The notes beneath the pieces were generated by a model. The model was given only the letters and a program-made list of their open reading frames with translations. It was not told where the DNA came from and ran no database searches. A stretch of 64,000 bases of DNA from Taklimakanibacter sp050251035 (GTDB taxonomy: Bacteria > Pseudomonadota > Alphaproteobacteria > Rhizobiales > Aestuariivirgaceae), in assembly GCA_050251035.1 (NCBI GenBank), contig JBFWNN010000021.1, positions 16,146 through 80,145 on the forward strand. Direction: 5' to 3'. Positions 1-7,558 of this stretch are shown piece by piece; position 1 is the first letter of the stretch; each line of letters opens with the position of its first letter. The position numbers were made by a program, and so were the translations under genes.

Positions 1-467
1 ACGCTCTGGTTCCGAGCGCCCGCTGCGTCCTGCACGTCCATCCGGCCTATGCGACGGCGCTCGCCGGCCTCGCTGATCCCGAGGTCAAGCCGATCGACCA
101 GAACACCGCGCGCTTCTACAAGCGCATCGCCTATGATCTGGGCTATGAGGGCATGGCCAATTCGGCCGCCGAAGGCAACCGCCTGGCCGCTCTGCTCGGC
201 AACCACAAGACGATGATGATGGGCAATCACGGCGTCCTCATCGCCGCGGCGACGGTCGCCGAGGCCTTTGACGAGCTCTATTATCTCGAGCGCGCCTGCC
301 AGACCCTGATGCTGGCCTATTCGACCGGCCAGAAGCTCAATGTGATGAGCGATGCGGTCGCCGAGCGCACCGCGCGCGACTGGGACCTCTACAGCGACTC
401 CGCCTTCGCCCATTTCGAGGAGATGAAGAAGGTGCTCGACCGCAAGGATCCCTCCTACGCCGAGTAG
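1..467 (+). CDS. class II aldolase/adducin family protein (5' partial)
   Basis: The reading frame is open from base 3 and the gene starts upstream of the window, so only the C-terminal half (about 154 codons) is present. The visible part has the class II aldolase core: an HVHP segment near base 35 that contributes metal-binding histidines, and a later MGNHGVL segment typical of the substrate/metal site. Members are zinc-dependent sugar-phosphate aldolases/epimerases or less well defined decarboxylases. This one resembles the adducin-like branch rather than FucA or AraD, so the substrate cannot be named. It ends just before a convergent DUF2000 gene. Confidence 0.85.
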   Translation, partial: ALVPSARCVLHVHPAYATALAGLADPEVKPIDQNTARFYKRIAYDLGYEGMANSAAEGNRLAALLGNHKTMMMGNHGVLIAAATVAEAFDELYYLERACQTLMLAYSTGQKLNVMSDAVAERTARDWDLYSDSAFAHFEEMKKVLDRKDPSYAE

Positions 468-478
468 CATCGCCAGGC

Positions 479-889
479 TCACGGGTGGAGCTTCAGGCCC
501 TTGACCACCTTGTCGATGAGCTTGCGTTCGGCATGGAGCGCAAGCCCCGCGAGATCGAGGCTTTCGGTCGCGACGCCTGCGACCGCGGCGCGGTTGTCGT
601 CGTCATTATAGGTCGTGAACAGATCCATCGTGTAGATCGACGGCATGATGCCGCGCTCGCGCGCCCGGCTCGAGGTCCGCGCCAGCTCGGTCTTGGCGGC
701 GACGAAGATCAGGATCGGCTGGCGCACCAGGGGTCCGTAGAGGCGGCCTGAAGCGTCGCCGTAGCGCGCGCCCACGATCTCGGGGTAGCATCCGGCGAGA
801 CCGCCGCTGAGGAAGGCGGCGACATTCAGTTTCTGCCATTGGGCGAGGTCTTCCCGCACCACGATGGCGATCTTGGTATCGAAGGTCAT
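479..889 (-). CDS. DUF2000 family protein
   Basis: The 136-residue product matches DUF2000 in length and pattern: an N-terminal KIAIVVREDL strand, then a LNVAAFLSGG helix, and a conserved YTMDLFTT segment in the C-terminal half. The family has a small alpha/beta fold related to peptidyl-tRNA hydrolase II and no established role. The ATG at 889 is chosen because the conserved domain starts at once; the longer open frame to 997 adds unconserved sequence. Its start overlaps the start of the divergent AraC-type regulator. In other bacteria these two genes are often paired, which suggests the regulator controls this gene (inference). Confidence 0.8.
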   Translation of the reverse strand: MTFDTKIAIVVREDLAQWQKLNVAAFLSGGLAGCYPEIVGARYGDASGRLYGPLVRQPILIFVAAKTELARTSSRARERGIMPSIYTMDLFTTYNDDDNRAAVAGVATESLDLAGLALHAERKLIDKVVKGLKLHP

Positions 890-1748
890 GGCGAGGACTT
901 TAAGACATTGGCCGCAGATCGGTCTTGAACGATCGTGCGCCGAAGCGTCCGGCGACTGGATCGGCCATGCCCCCGCCGAGCCTGGCATCGAGCGCATCGA
1001 AGCCTACTTTGCGGGCCATGCCTATGATCCGCATCGCCACGACACTTACGCGCTGGGCTTCACCATCAGCGGCGTCCAGTCCTTCGACTACCGCGGCCGG
1101 CGGGCCGACAGCCGCTCCGGCAATGCCATCGTCCTGCATCCCGACGAGGTCCATGACGGGCGGGCCGGCGCCGAGCACGGCTTCCGTTATCGCATGCTCT
1201 ATATCGAGCCGCGCCTCATCGCCGAAGCCTTGCGCGGCAGGGCGAATGCCTTGCCCTTCCTGCGCGCCGCCGTCTCGTCCGACCCGCGGCTCCTGCGCGC
1301 CCTCGCCACAGCGCTGGCCGATCTGTCCCGGCCGTTCGAGCCCTTGGAGCGCGACAAGATCGTGGCCGAGATCGCCGACGCCCTCCTGGCGCTCGATGCG
1401 TCGCTGAAGCCGCCTGTGCCCTTCGCCGCATCGGTGGTCGCGATCGACCGCGCCCGCGCCTTCCTCGATGCGAATTTCACCCGCGTGGTCGCCTCCGAGG
1501 AGCTCGAGGCGATCACCGGCCTCGACCGCTACGCTCTGGCGCGCCACTTCCGGCGCCGTCTCGGCACCAGCCCTTATCGTTATCTCACCATGCGGCGCCT
1601 CGGCCGCGTCAAATCGGCGATCGCCACCGGCCATTCCCTGGCCGATGCGGCCTGCATCGGTGGCTTTGCCGATCAGAGCCACATGTCCCGCCAGTTCAAG
1701 CGGGCTTTCGGCCTGACGCCCGGCCACTGGCAGGCCATCCGCGGCTGA
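888..1748 (+). CDS. AraC family transcriptional regulator
   Basis: About 286 residues. The N-terminal half is an AraC-type cupin: an HRHDTYALGF segment near residues 38-47 supplies ligand-pocket histidines. The C-terminal ~100 residues form two helix-turn-helix motifs, with the family signature DQSHMSRQFKRAFGLTPG near the end. It probably senses a small molecule and activates a nearby promoter; the effector is unknown. The start is uncertain. ATG 888 overlaps the ATG of the divergent DUF2000 gene by two bases, leaving no space for a promoter, so the true start may lie slightly further in. Confidence 0.85.
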   Translation: MARTLRHWPQIGLERSCAEASGDWIGHAPAEPGIERIEAYFAGHAYDPHRHDTYALGFTISGVQSFDYRGRRADSRSGNAIVLHPDEVHDGRAGAEHGFRYRMLYIEPRLIAEALRGRANALPFLRAAVSSDPRLLRALATALADLSRPFEPLERDKIVAEIADALLALDASLKPPVPFAASVVAIDRARAFLDANFTRVVASEELEAITGLDRYALARHFRRRLGTSPYRYLTMRRLGRVKSAIATGHSLADAACIGGFADQSHMSRQFKRAFGLTPGHWQAIRG

Positions 1749-1753
1749 CCCCC

Positions 1754-1784
1754 TTGACCTCAACTTGGGTTGAGGTTCTATGAA
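1754..1784 (+). promoter_or_regulatory. SoxR/MerR-type promoter with inverted repeat
   Basis: A perfect 8-base inverted repeat ACCTCAAC / GTTGAGGT (1757-1764 and 1769-1776) sits between TTGACC (1754-1759) and TATGAA (1779-1784), a 19-base spacer. This elongated spacer filled by a palindrome is the arrangement used by MerR-family activators. The CCTCAA...TTGAGG arms match the published SoxR box pattern. It lies 32 bases upstream of the start of the SnoaL-like gene. No SoxR gene is in the window. Confidence 0.75.
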
Positions 1785-1815
1785 AGGCGCTCCTGCTGCG
1801 CCCGAGGAGCAAATC

Positions 1816-2274
1816 ATGCCGCATGCCGCCGCGAACACGGCTTCCGCCGACCTCGATCGCAAGGTCAGCGATCTTTACGACCGGATTCTGATCGTCGATC
1901 TCATCACCCATATCGGCGTCATCCTTGATGAGGGGCGTTTCGACAATCTGCGGTCGGTCTTCACCGAGGACGTCGTTGTGCGCTTCGGTTTCCCCGGCGT
2001 GGAGCCGATCGACACAGTCGCCGCGCTCATGGCGTGCCGTCACCGTCCGCAGCGCGCCTATCACCTGTTCACCGACCATCTGATCGAACTGTCGGGCGAC
2101 AGGGCGCAAGCGCGCGCCAGCCTGACCGGCGTCCATGTTCGTCGCGATGAAGCGCCGGGTGCGCAATTCGACATTGGCGCGCATTATCGTTTCGAGATGG
2201 TCCGCACCACGGATGGATGGCGGATTTCCCGCATGACGACGGAAGCGGCGGGGACGGCCGGCGTGGCAAGCTGA
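1816..2274 (+). CDS. SnoaL-like / NTF2-family protein, probably SoxR-type regulated
   Basis: A 152-residue cone-shaped NTF2-fold protein: N-terminal helix DLYDRILIVDLITHIGVILDEG, then DVVVRFGFPG, and a final strand DGWRISRM typical of SnoaL-like domains. The family includes cyclases, isomerases and dehydratases and also non-catalytic proteins, so the reaction is not assignable. The ATG at 1816 follows GAGGAG (1804-1809). An upstream ATG at 1780 lies inside the predicted -10 element and is rejected. The SoxR-type promoter suggests expression under redox-cycling compounds (inference). Confidence 0.75.
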   Translation: MPHAAANTASADLDRKVSDLYDRILIVDLITHIGVILDEGRFDNLRSVFTEDVVVRFGFPGVEPIDTVAALMACRHRPQRAYHLFTDHLIELSGDRAQARASLTGVHVRRDEAPGAQFDIGAHYRFEMVRTTDGWRISRMTTEAAGTAGVAS

Positions 2275-2361
2275 GCTCACCACCACCGTCATGCGTCGGG
2301 CCTGTTGCACCCATGTCGCGAACAGGCTGGCTCTCCTCTGTCGGCCGCTTCATTCTCGGGC

Positions 2362-3327
2362 ATGTCCCGATTTGCCGCCAACCGCAACCTCATCGGCATC
2401 GCTTCGCTGTGCCTGGGGGTTTTCATCTTCTCCACCCAGGACGCGATCATCAAGGCGGTGAGCGCCGACTATGCCGTGACCCAGGCGATCGTCACCCGCT
2501 CGGTCGTCGCCTTTCCCATTCTCCTGGTGCTCATCCACTGGGAAGGCGGGCTGCGCCAGATCTGCTCGCGCCACGTCTGGGCCTTGAGCTTTCGCGGCCT
2601 CATTTTGCTCGTCGCCTATACCTCCTATTATCTGGCCTTCCCGGCGCTGCCGCTCGCCGAGGCGATCGTGCTGTTCTTCACCGCCCCGTTCCTCGTCACC
2701 TTCCTGGCCGCGCCCATCCTGGGCGAGCGCGTGCAGTTCAAGGCGATCGTGGCGCTCGTCGTCGGCTTTGCCGGCGTGCTCGTCATCCTGCGGCCGGGCT
2801 TCGGCTTCTTCGAGCCTGCCGCTCTGCTCAGCCTGCTCAGCGCCGTCACCTATGCGCTCGCCATGCTGTTCGCCCGCAAGCTCGGCGTCTCGGAGCCCGC
2901 CTCGGTCATGGCCTTCTATCAGAACGGCATCTACCTCCTCGGCGCCGCCGTCATGGCGCTCGTCTTCCACCTCATCGGCTGGACGACGGCCGAGCATCCG
3001 AGCCTCGCCTTCCTGGTCCGGCCATGGACCTTGCCCGACCTCGTCGGGCTCGCCATGATGGCCGCCTGCGGGGTGATCGCCGCCGTGGCGATGTCGCTTC
3101 TCACCCATGCCTATCGCATGGCCGATGCCAGCCGCGTCACCGTCTTCGAATATACCGGCATGATCTGGGGCCCGCTCTGGGGCTTCCTGTTCTTCGCCGA
3201 GGTGCCGCCGGTGACGACCCTTCTCGGCATGCTGCTCATCATGGCGGCGGGCCTGATCGTCCTCTGGTGGCCCCGGCTGCCGGATCAGGCCGCGCCCGTG
3301 GCTGTCGGCGAAAAGATCACGACTTGA
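2362..3327 (+). CDS. DMT superfamily (EamA) transporter
   Basis: About 321 residues with ten hydrophobic segments arranged as two EamA repeats. The first repeat begins with NLIGIASLCLGVFIFSTQD; the second covers the half after the ERVQFKAIVAL linker. Family members export amino acids, nucleosides or other metabolites across the inner membrane, and substrate cannot be predicted from sequence. The ATG at 2362 places the first membrane helix right after a short charged N-terminus; the upstream ATG at 2305 would add an unconserved extension. It follows the SnoaL-like gene in the same direction, 87 bases downstream, so co-transcription is possible. Confidence 0.85.
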   Translation: MSRFAANRNLIGIASLCLGVFIFSTQDAIIKAVSADYAVTQAIVTRSVVAFPILLVLIHWEGGLRQICSRHVWALSFRGLILLVAYTSYYLAFPALPLAEAIVLFFTAPFLVTFLAAPILGERVQFKAIVALVVGFAGVLVILRPGFGFFEPAALLSLLSAVTYALAMLFARKLGVSEPASVMAFYQNGIYLLGAAVMALVFHLIGWTTAEHPSLAFLVRPWTLPDLVGLAMMAACGVIAAVAMSLLTHAYRMADASRVTVFEYTGMIWGPLWGFLFFAEVPPVTTLLGMLLIMAAGLIVLWWPRLPDQAAPVAVGEKITT

Positions 3328-3557
3328 CTCCCGGCGCGCTTGCACCGCGAGTTGACGAACCAACTTCGGCAGGATGATCGTAAACGGCCGCCGTTCAAGG
3401 CTGACACCGCCAGACCTCCTCCAATCCATTGAAATATCATGTGGATCGCGATCACGCCTGACTTTTGCACAACCGCGCATTCATCCGCGCTTCAGCCGCT
3501 CAGGCCTATGCTCCCGAGGATGAGATGGGGGCTGACTGCATCAGGATGGAGGGCGCC

Positions 3558-3650
3558 ATGCGTCCCGTCGAAACCGTGTTGTGTGGTCTGGTGATCAGCG
3601 GCGTCATGGCCGCGCTTCTGCGCGTCATGAGCATGCTGCTGGCGTCGTGA
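3558..3650 (+). CDS. possible 30-residue single-span membrane peptide
   Basis: A short frame starting MRPVETVLCGLV, almost entirely one predicted membrane helix, preceded by GGAGGG at 3547-3552. No homologue is recognised. The frame can be extended upstream to 3465. It overlaps the end of the convergent SnoaL-like gene by 26 bases. Apart from this peptide, the stretch from 3328 to 3624 holds no gene. Confidence 0.3.
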   Translation: MRPVETVLCGLVISGVMAALLRVMSMLLAS

Positions 3651-3996
3651 GCGGCGTGAAGAACACGGTCGCCTTCTTGAGACGCCCGTTGCCCAGGAAC
3701 TCGCCGCAGGTCACGCCGCTCGTCACCACGACACTGCTGCCGTTGTGGAGCGTCCAGGCGACCAGGCAGGCATCGTGATGCGCGGCGAAAGAGGTGGTGA
3801 CGATCCGCAGCCCGGGAATGGCGCGCTGCAGCTCGCCGATATGGTGCGACAGCGCGTCGGGGCTGTCGGTCCTGATCGATGGATCACTGTAGACGAAGGC
3901 CTCGTCGAGCGTGCCGTCGAGGATGGCCGCCCGCGTGACGGGATCGCTCTCGCTCCAGGCGCCTTCATAGAGGGCCCATGTCTCGCGCAAAGCCAT
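3625..3996 (-). CDS. nuclear transport factor 2 / SnoaL-like protein
   Basis: A 123-residue protein of the SnoaL-like type: N-terminal helix WALYEGAWSESD, a helix with ALSHHIGELQRAIPGLRI, and C-terminal beta strands. No catalytic residues can be assigned. AGGAG lies just before the ATG at 3996. It begins 13 bases after the stop of the alkyltransferase-like gene on the same strand, so the two probably form an operon under the same TetR-type operators. Confidence 0.7.
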   Translation of the reverse strand: MALRETWALYEGAWSESDPVTRAAILDGTLDEAFVYSDPSIRTDSPDALSHHIGELQRAIPGLRIVTTSFAAHHDACLVAWTLHNGSSVVVTSGVTCGEFLGNGRLKKATVFFTPLTTPAACS

Positions 3997-4009
3997 GATG
4001 CGTCTCTCC

Positions 4010-4480
4010 TCAGATTGCCACGAGCTTCTTCTGGTAGTCTTTGACGAAATAGCGCTGGCCTTCCCGCACCACGGTGTGCCCCTCCGCTTCCAGGCGGCGC
4101 TTCACGTCGGCAATGCCGCCCGGATATTTGTCGTTGAGCTCGCCGCCGCTTTTCAGCACCCGCCAATAGGGTGTTATCGTCCTCTTTCCCATGAGTTCCG
4201 CCTCATGCGCGGCGTGGGCGGCGATCCACGAGAAGATGCCGGTGGTCACCGGGCAGCACACGGTGGTGCCGTGCCGGCGTGCGATATGCGCCGCGACCTC
4301 GCGCGCGGTCGCGAGCTTGCGCTTCTTCACCGTCTTGATCGCCGCGTCGACCTCGCGCGGCGCCGGGATGACCATGGTTCCGACGCCCGAGCGTTTGACC
4401 ATCTTCGGCGGGATGGGCTTGACGAGCGGCAGGTTCTTGTCGTCCGCCAGCCTCTCCGTCCACGATTTGCGCTTGGCCAT
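4010..4480 (-). CDS. MGMT/alkyltransferase-like family protein lacking the nucleophile cysteine
   Basis: A 156-residue protein. Its C-terminal half resembles the DNA-binding domain of O6-alkylguanine-DNA alkyltransferases: the segment TPYWRVLKSGG aligns with the PCHRV region, followed by a PGG turn and a LEAEG helix. The alkyl-accepting cysteine position is occupied by Tyr-Trp, so stoichiometric alkyl transfer is not expected. Known alkyltransferase-like (ATL) proteins with Trp at this site bind alkylated bases and recruit nucleotide excision repair. Many bacteria carry similar proteins annotated only as MGMT family. The ATG at 4480 is preceded by GGAGGG. Two palindromes upstream point to control by the adjacent TetR protein. 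Confidence 0.7.
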   Translation of the reverse strand: MAKRKSWTERLADDKNLPLVKPIPPKMVKRSGVGTMVIPAPREVDAAIKTVKKRKLATAREVAAHIARRHGTTVCCPVTTGIFSWIAAHAAHEAELMGKRTITPYWRVLKSGGELNDKYPGGIADVKRRLEAEGHTVVREGQRYFVKDYQKKLVAI

Positions 4481-4504
4481 GCTGCCCTCCGGGTCGGCGG
4501 TCAA

Positions 4505-4520
4505 CAGAACACATGTTCTG
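4505..4520. promoter_or_regulatory. TetR-type operator upstream of the ATL-like gene
   Basis: Palindrome with 7-base arms CAGAACA / TGTTCTG around a CA centre. The same arms recur upstream of the tetR gene at 5153-5168 (centre TT). Its position 25 bases upstream of the ATL-like start fits a repressor site. Confidence 0.7.
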
Positions 4521-4539
4521 GAATTTGTAAAGGCGTTTA

Positions 4540-4553
4540 AGAACGATCGTTCT
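4540..4553. promoter_or_regulatory. second palindrome upstream of the ATL-like gene
   Basis: Perfect 14-base palindrome AGAACGATCGTTCT, related in its outer GAAC/GTTC bases to the site at 4505-4520. It may be a second, weaker site for the same repressor; it lies between the tetR stop codon and the ATL-like promoter region. Confidence 0.5.
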
Positions 4554-4559
4554 GTAATT

Positions 4560-5144
4560 CTACCTGTCCACCGCCGCCAGGGTGGCGGCGACGTGATTGG
4601 CGATCGCCTTGGGCCCCGCCGCGGAGCGCGCCAAGAGCCACACCGTCTGCAGGGCGCCGGTGAGGAAATCGGCATGCCGGGTCGGATCGATGCCCTGGCC
4701 GAGCTCGCCTTTGCGACGGGCATTGGATAGAGCGCGCCGGAAGGCGCGTTGCGCCCGGTCGCGGAAATTCCGCACCCTTTGCGCCACCTCCGCATCGAAG
4801 GGCGCCACCTCGGTGGCCGAGTTGCACATCAGGCAGCCCAGCCCGCCGCCCGGCTTGCGGGCATAATGGAGCAGCACCCCGAAATACCGGCGGATCTCGG
4901 CCAGCCCGGCATCGCGCCTCTCGACCGGCGCCAGCATGGGCAGGAAGACCGTCTCGTGATAGTGGTCGAGGGCCGCCAGGAACAGGCCGCGCTTGTTCTC
5001 GTGGATGTCATAGAGCCCGTAGCGGCTGACGCCGGTGGCGACGACGATGTCGTCGATGGAGGTGTTGAAATAGCCCCTCTCCCAGAAGACCATCATCGCC
5101 TTCCTGAGCGTGACGGCGGGGTCGAACGCGCGTGGTCGTGCCAT
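4560..5144 (-). CDS. TetR/AcrR family transcriptional regulator
   Basis: 194 residues. The N-terminal helix-turn-helix (about residues 10-55) has the TetR pattern: FWERGYFNTSIDDI followed by TGVSRYGLYDIHENKRGLF. The C-terminal effector domain contains LGCLMCNSATE, a segment seen in the subgroup with TetR_C-like domains. A 16-base palindrome overlaps its promoter and the same arms recur before the ATL-like gene, so it probably represses both itself and that gene. The inducer is unknown. Confidence 0.88.
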   Translation of the reverse strand: MARPRAFDPAVTLRKAMMVFWERGYFNTSIDDIVVATGVSRYGLYDIHENKRGLFLAALDHYHETVFLPMLAPVERRDAGLAEIRRYFGVLLHYARKPGGGLGCLMCNSATEVAPFDAEVAQRVRNFRDRAQRAFRRALSNARRKGELGQGIDPTRHADFLTGALQTVWLLARSAAGPKAIANHVAATLAAVDR

Positions 5145-5152
5145 AACCGTTC

Positions 5153-5168
5153 CAGAACATTTGTTCTG
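5153..5168. promoter_or_regulatory. TetR autoregulatory operator
   Basis: Palindrome CAGAACA-TT-TGTTCTG beginning 8 bases upstream of the tetR start codon. Arms are identical to those of the site at 4505-4520. Confidence 0.7.
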
Positions 5169-5214
5169 ATATAATCGGCGGTCTTTCCGGGCTTGTCAAA
5201 TCGCCCCGCTGGAC

Positions 5215-5973
5215 TCAACCGCGCAACAGCGACACCGCCAGCACGCCGGCCCAGATCAGCAGGAGGACGCCGGTGAATTGATGCAGGCGCCACCGCGCCG
5301 GGATCAGCTTCTCCACCAGCACGTAGAGCGCGAGGCCGCCGATCCAATTGATCTCCATCACCCCGCCATAGAACAGGAGCAGCATCAGCACTCCGCAGCA
5401 GCCGGTGCAGTAGAGCCCGTGCCGCAGGCCCCGCTCGAAGGCAGCGGCCTGGCCCGAACGCCATTGCCCGGGGATGAAGGCCAGCGGTGATTGGCATTTG
5501 GTGAGACAGCCCTGCTTCATCGGTGTGAGCTGGTAGAGACCGGCGATGACGAGAAGAACGATGCCGATGACCTTGCTGGCGATCGCCATCATCGGCGTCA
5601 TCTGGATCATGGTCCCGAGGACGACGTTCACCGCCGTCGCCACAAGCGCAAAGACCGTCCAGACGGCCACATAGCCCAGGGCGAAGGCGGCCGCGGTCCA
5701 GGCCGCATCCCGGGGCGTGGCGAATTTGCGCGCGATCGCCGCATCGGTGAGCAAGGCCGGCACGGCCGTGGGCAGCATCATCGCCATCATCATCGTCCAC
5801 CACATCAGGAAGACGAGAGCGGCATAGAGGATGGCGCCGCTCGCGAGATCGATCATCATCAGCCGGTCGCCCGACCACTGCATGAGCGCCGCGCAACCCG
5901 CGACGACCACGGCAAGGCTCGCTATGGTGACGAGCCGCCGATGCTGGAAGACCGAGGCGAAGAAGCTGCTCAC
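5215..5973 (-). CDS. DUF2182 integral membrane protein (copy 1)
   Basis: 252 residues with about six membrane helices. Characteristic DUF2182 features are a methionine-rich helix (LMWWTMMMAMMLPTAVPAL), a CLTKC motif after KQG near mid-protein, and a CTGCCG motif in the next helix. The family is described as predicted metal-binding membrane protein; the Met-rich helix and paired cysteines suggest a soft metal such as copper (inference). It starts 9 bases after the stop of a DUF1326 gene on the same strand. A paralogous DUF2182/DUF1326 pair is at 27823-29193. Confidence 0.85.
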   Translation of the reverse strand: MSSFFASVFQHRRLVTIASLAVVVAGCAALMQWSGDRLMMIDLASGAILYAALVFLMWWTMMMAMMLPTAVPALLTDAAIARKFATPRDAAWTAAAFALGYVAVWTVFALVATAVNVVLGTMIQMTPMMAIASKVIGIVLLVIAGLYQLTPMKQGCLTKCQSPLAFIPGQWRSGQAAAFERGLRHGLYCTGCCGVLMLLLFYGGVMEINWIGGLALYVLVEKLIPARWRLHQFTGVLLLIWAGVLAVSLLRG

Positions 5974-5982
5974 CCTGGGAGC

Positions 5983-6618
5983 TTAACGCACCAGCCCCTC
6001 GCCCGTGATATGGATCATCGTCAGATGCGCATGCCGGCCGGACCAGTCGAGCGGGATGGCCCCCTGCGTCCTGGTCGTGCTCGAGGCATATTCGGCGTCG
6101 GTATATTCGAAGCCCTTGCGCAAAGCGACCTTCACATGGTGCGGCTGCTTGGTCACGGGATTGCGAATGGGCTCGGCCTTCGCATCGAGGAGGCCGTCCA
6201 CCTTGAAGCTGCCGGTCGCCTTGCCGATATCGGCTTCGAACTTGATCGGCTTGAACAAGGGCTCGTGGAATTTCTCGACCATCGAGCTGAAGACCTGGAA
6301 ATAAGTGGCGCCCGGCACGCTTTCCTGCCCGGACAGGATCTTGAGCAAGGCCTCGCGCTGCTCAGGGACCGCGCGCTCATCGACGATCGGCTGGGCCTGC
6401 CCATGGCCTTCATGGATCGGACCCGGCCAGGCGAAGACGCCGGCCCAATGCAGGCCATCGAGCTTCACCTTGCCGAAATGGCCCGTGTCGATCCGCATGG
6501 CGACGGCCGCGGTGCAATTGCCGTTGGTGGGAAGCGCGTTGAACTGGCACGGACAGCCATAGGCGCAATTGCAGGTCGCGATCTCGGGACCGCGCAGCAT
6601 CCAGTCGATCATGGGCAT
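5983..6618 (-). CDS. DUF1326 domain protein (copy 1)
   Basis: 211 residues, soluble, with the family signature near the N-terminus: ATCNCAYGCPCQFN, giving CxC and CxC cysteine pairs, and a final ITGEGLVR. The family has no proven function. The regular co-occurrence with DUF2182 membrane proteins suggests they act together in metal handling or membrane redox chemistry (inference). It lies directly upstream of DUF2182 copy 1 and divergent from the ArsR gene. Confidence 0.85.
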   Translation of the reverse strand: MPMIDWMLRGPEIATCNCAYGCPCQFNALPTNGNCTAAVAMRIDTGHFGKVKLDGLHWAGVFAWPGPIHEGHGQAQPIVDERAVPEQREALLKILSGQESVPGATYFQVFSSMVEKFHEPLFKPIKFEADIGKATGSFKVDGLLDAKAEPIRNPVTKQPHHVKVALRKGFEYTDAEYASSTTRTQGAIPLDWSGRHAHLTMIHITGEGLVR

Positions 6619-6693
6619 GGCAAAATGTCCTCTTGGACCCTACCCCCGGAGAGCGACCCTATCACGTCCCTGCCCTGGACGTAACTCAACGAT

Positions 6694-6736
6694 TTGACAA
6701 AATGTAAGCTAGAACTTACAGTAAGTTATGACTTAC
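6694..6736 (+). promoter_or_regulatory. ArsR promoter with tandem operator repeats
   Basis: TTGACA (6694-6699) and a weak -10 near 6717-6722 are overlapped by TGTAAG-N6-CTTACA (6703-6720), followed without gap by GTAAG-N6-CTTAC (6721-6736). The second repeat covers the ATG of the ArsR gene at 6728. The leader would be very short. This layout fits autorepression. Confidence 0.7.
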
Positions 6737-7036
6737 CAGATTACAGTCCTTGCCGACCCCACGCGCCGCCTCATCTTTGAGCGTCTGGCCAAAGGGCCGC
6801 AATCCGTAGGGAGCCTCGCGCGCGATCTGCCGATCAGCCGCCCCGCTGTCTCCCAGCATCTGGCGGCGCTCAAGACCGCGGGCCTGGTGCGCGACCGGGC
6901 GGAAGGGGCCCGGCGCATCTATCGCATCGACCCCAGCGGCCTCGCCGCCATTCGCGCCTGGCTCGATCAGTTTTGGATGGCGGCGTTCGAAAACTATGCC
7001 GCGGAAATCGAAAAGACGGAGCGAGGCGAAGCATGA
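6728..7036 (+). CDS. ArsR/SmtB family winged-helix regulator
   Basis: 102 residues forming a compact winged helix: LADPTRRLIFERLAKGPQSVGSLA, recognition helix SRPAVSQHLAALKTAGLV, and wing with RAEGARRIYRID. The classical metal-binding ELCVCD motif of SmtB/ArsR is missing, so it probably does not sense metals through that site. Its last codon overlaps the ATG of an AHSA1-type SRPBCC gene (ATGA). This ArsR-SRPBCC pairing is common in Proteobacteria and probably acts as one unit. Confidence 0.88.
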   Translation: MTYQITVLADPTRRLIFERLAKGPQSVGSLARDLPISRPAVSQHLAALKTAGLVRDRAEGARRIYRIDPSGLAAIRAWLDQFWMAAFENYAAEIEKTERGEA

Positions 7037-7506
7037 ACCGACTGATCTCCCCTGCTCCCGTCCGCAAGTCGATCACCGTGAAGACGGGCATAGAGCGAGC
7101 CTTCAAGGTCTTCACGCAGGACATGGGGCGCTGGTGGCTCAAGAGCCATTCGCTCAATCAAGACTCGCCGCAGAAGGATGTCATCATCGAGCCGATGCCC
7201 AAAGGCCGCTGGTACGAAGTGGGCGCCGACGGATCCGAATGCCAATGGGGCCATGTCATCGAATGGCATCCGCCCGAGCGCGTCCTGCTCGCCTGGCAGA
7301 TCAATGCCGACTGGCAGTTCGATCCCGCCTTCATGACCGAGGTCGAGGTGCGCTTCACGCCCGAAGGCGCCGATGCGACCCGCATCGATCTCGAGCACCG
7401 GCTTCTCGAGCGCTTTGGTGAAAGAGCTGTCGAAGCGCGCGCGGGGCTGGACAGCGATGGCGGTTGGACCGGGCTGTTGACAGCCTTCGCAGGCTTCGTC
7501 AGGTAG
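7033..7506 (+). CDS. SRPBCC (AHSA1-like) domain protein
   Basis: 157 residues with the START/Bet v1-like fold of the AHSA1 branch: KSITVKTGIERAFKVFT at the N-terminus, the WEVGADGSE-like loop (YEVGADGSECQWGHV), and a C-terminal helix. Such proteins bind hydrophobic ligands; the ligand is unknown. Translationally coupled to the upstream ArsR gene by a 4-base overlap. No signal peptide, so cytoplasmic. Confidence 0.85.
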   Translation: MNRLISPAPVRKSITVKTGIERAFKVFTQDMGRWWLKSHSLNQDSPQKDVIIEPMPKGRWYEVGADGSECQWGHVIEWHPPERVLLAWQINADWQFDPAFMTEVEVRFTPEGADATRIDLEHRLLERFGERAVEARAGLDSDGGWTGLLTAFAGFVR

Positions 7507-7558
7507 CCCTGCGCTCGGCCGCTCGATCCCGCGCACGACAGCGGATTTCGCCGGCCGC

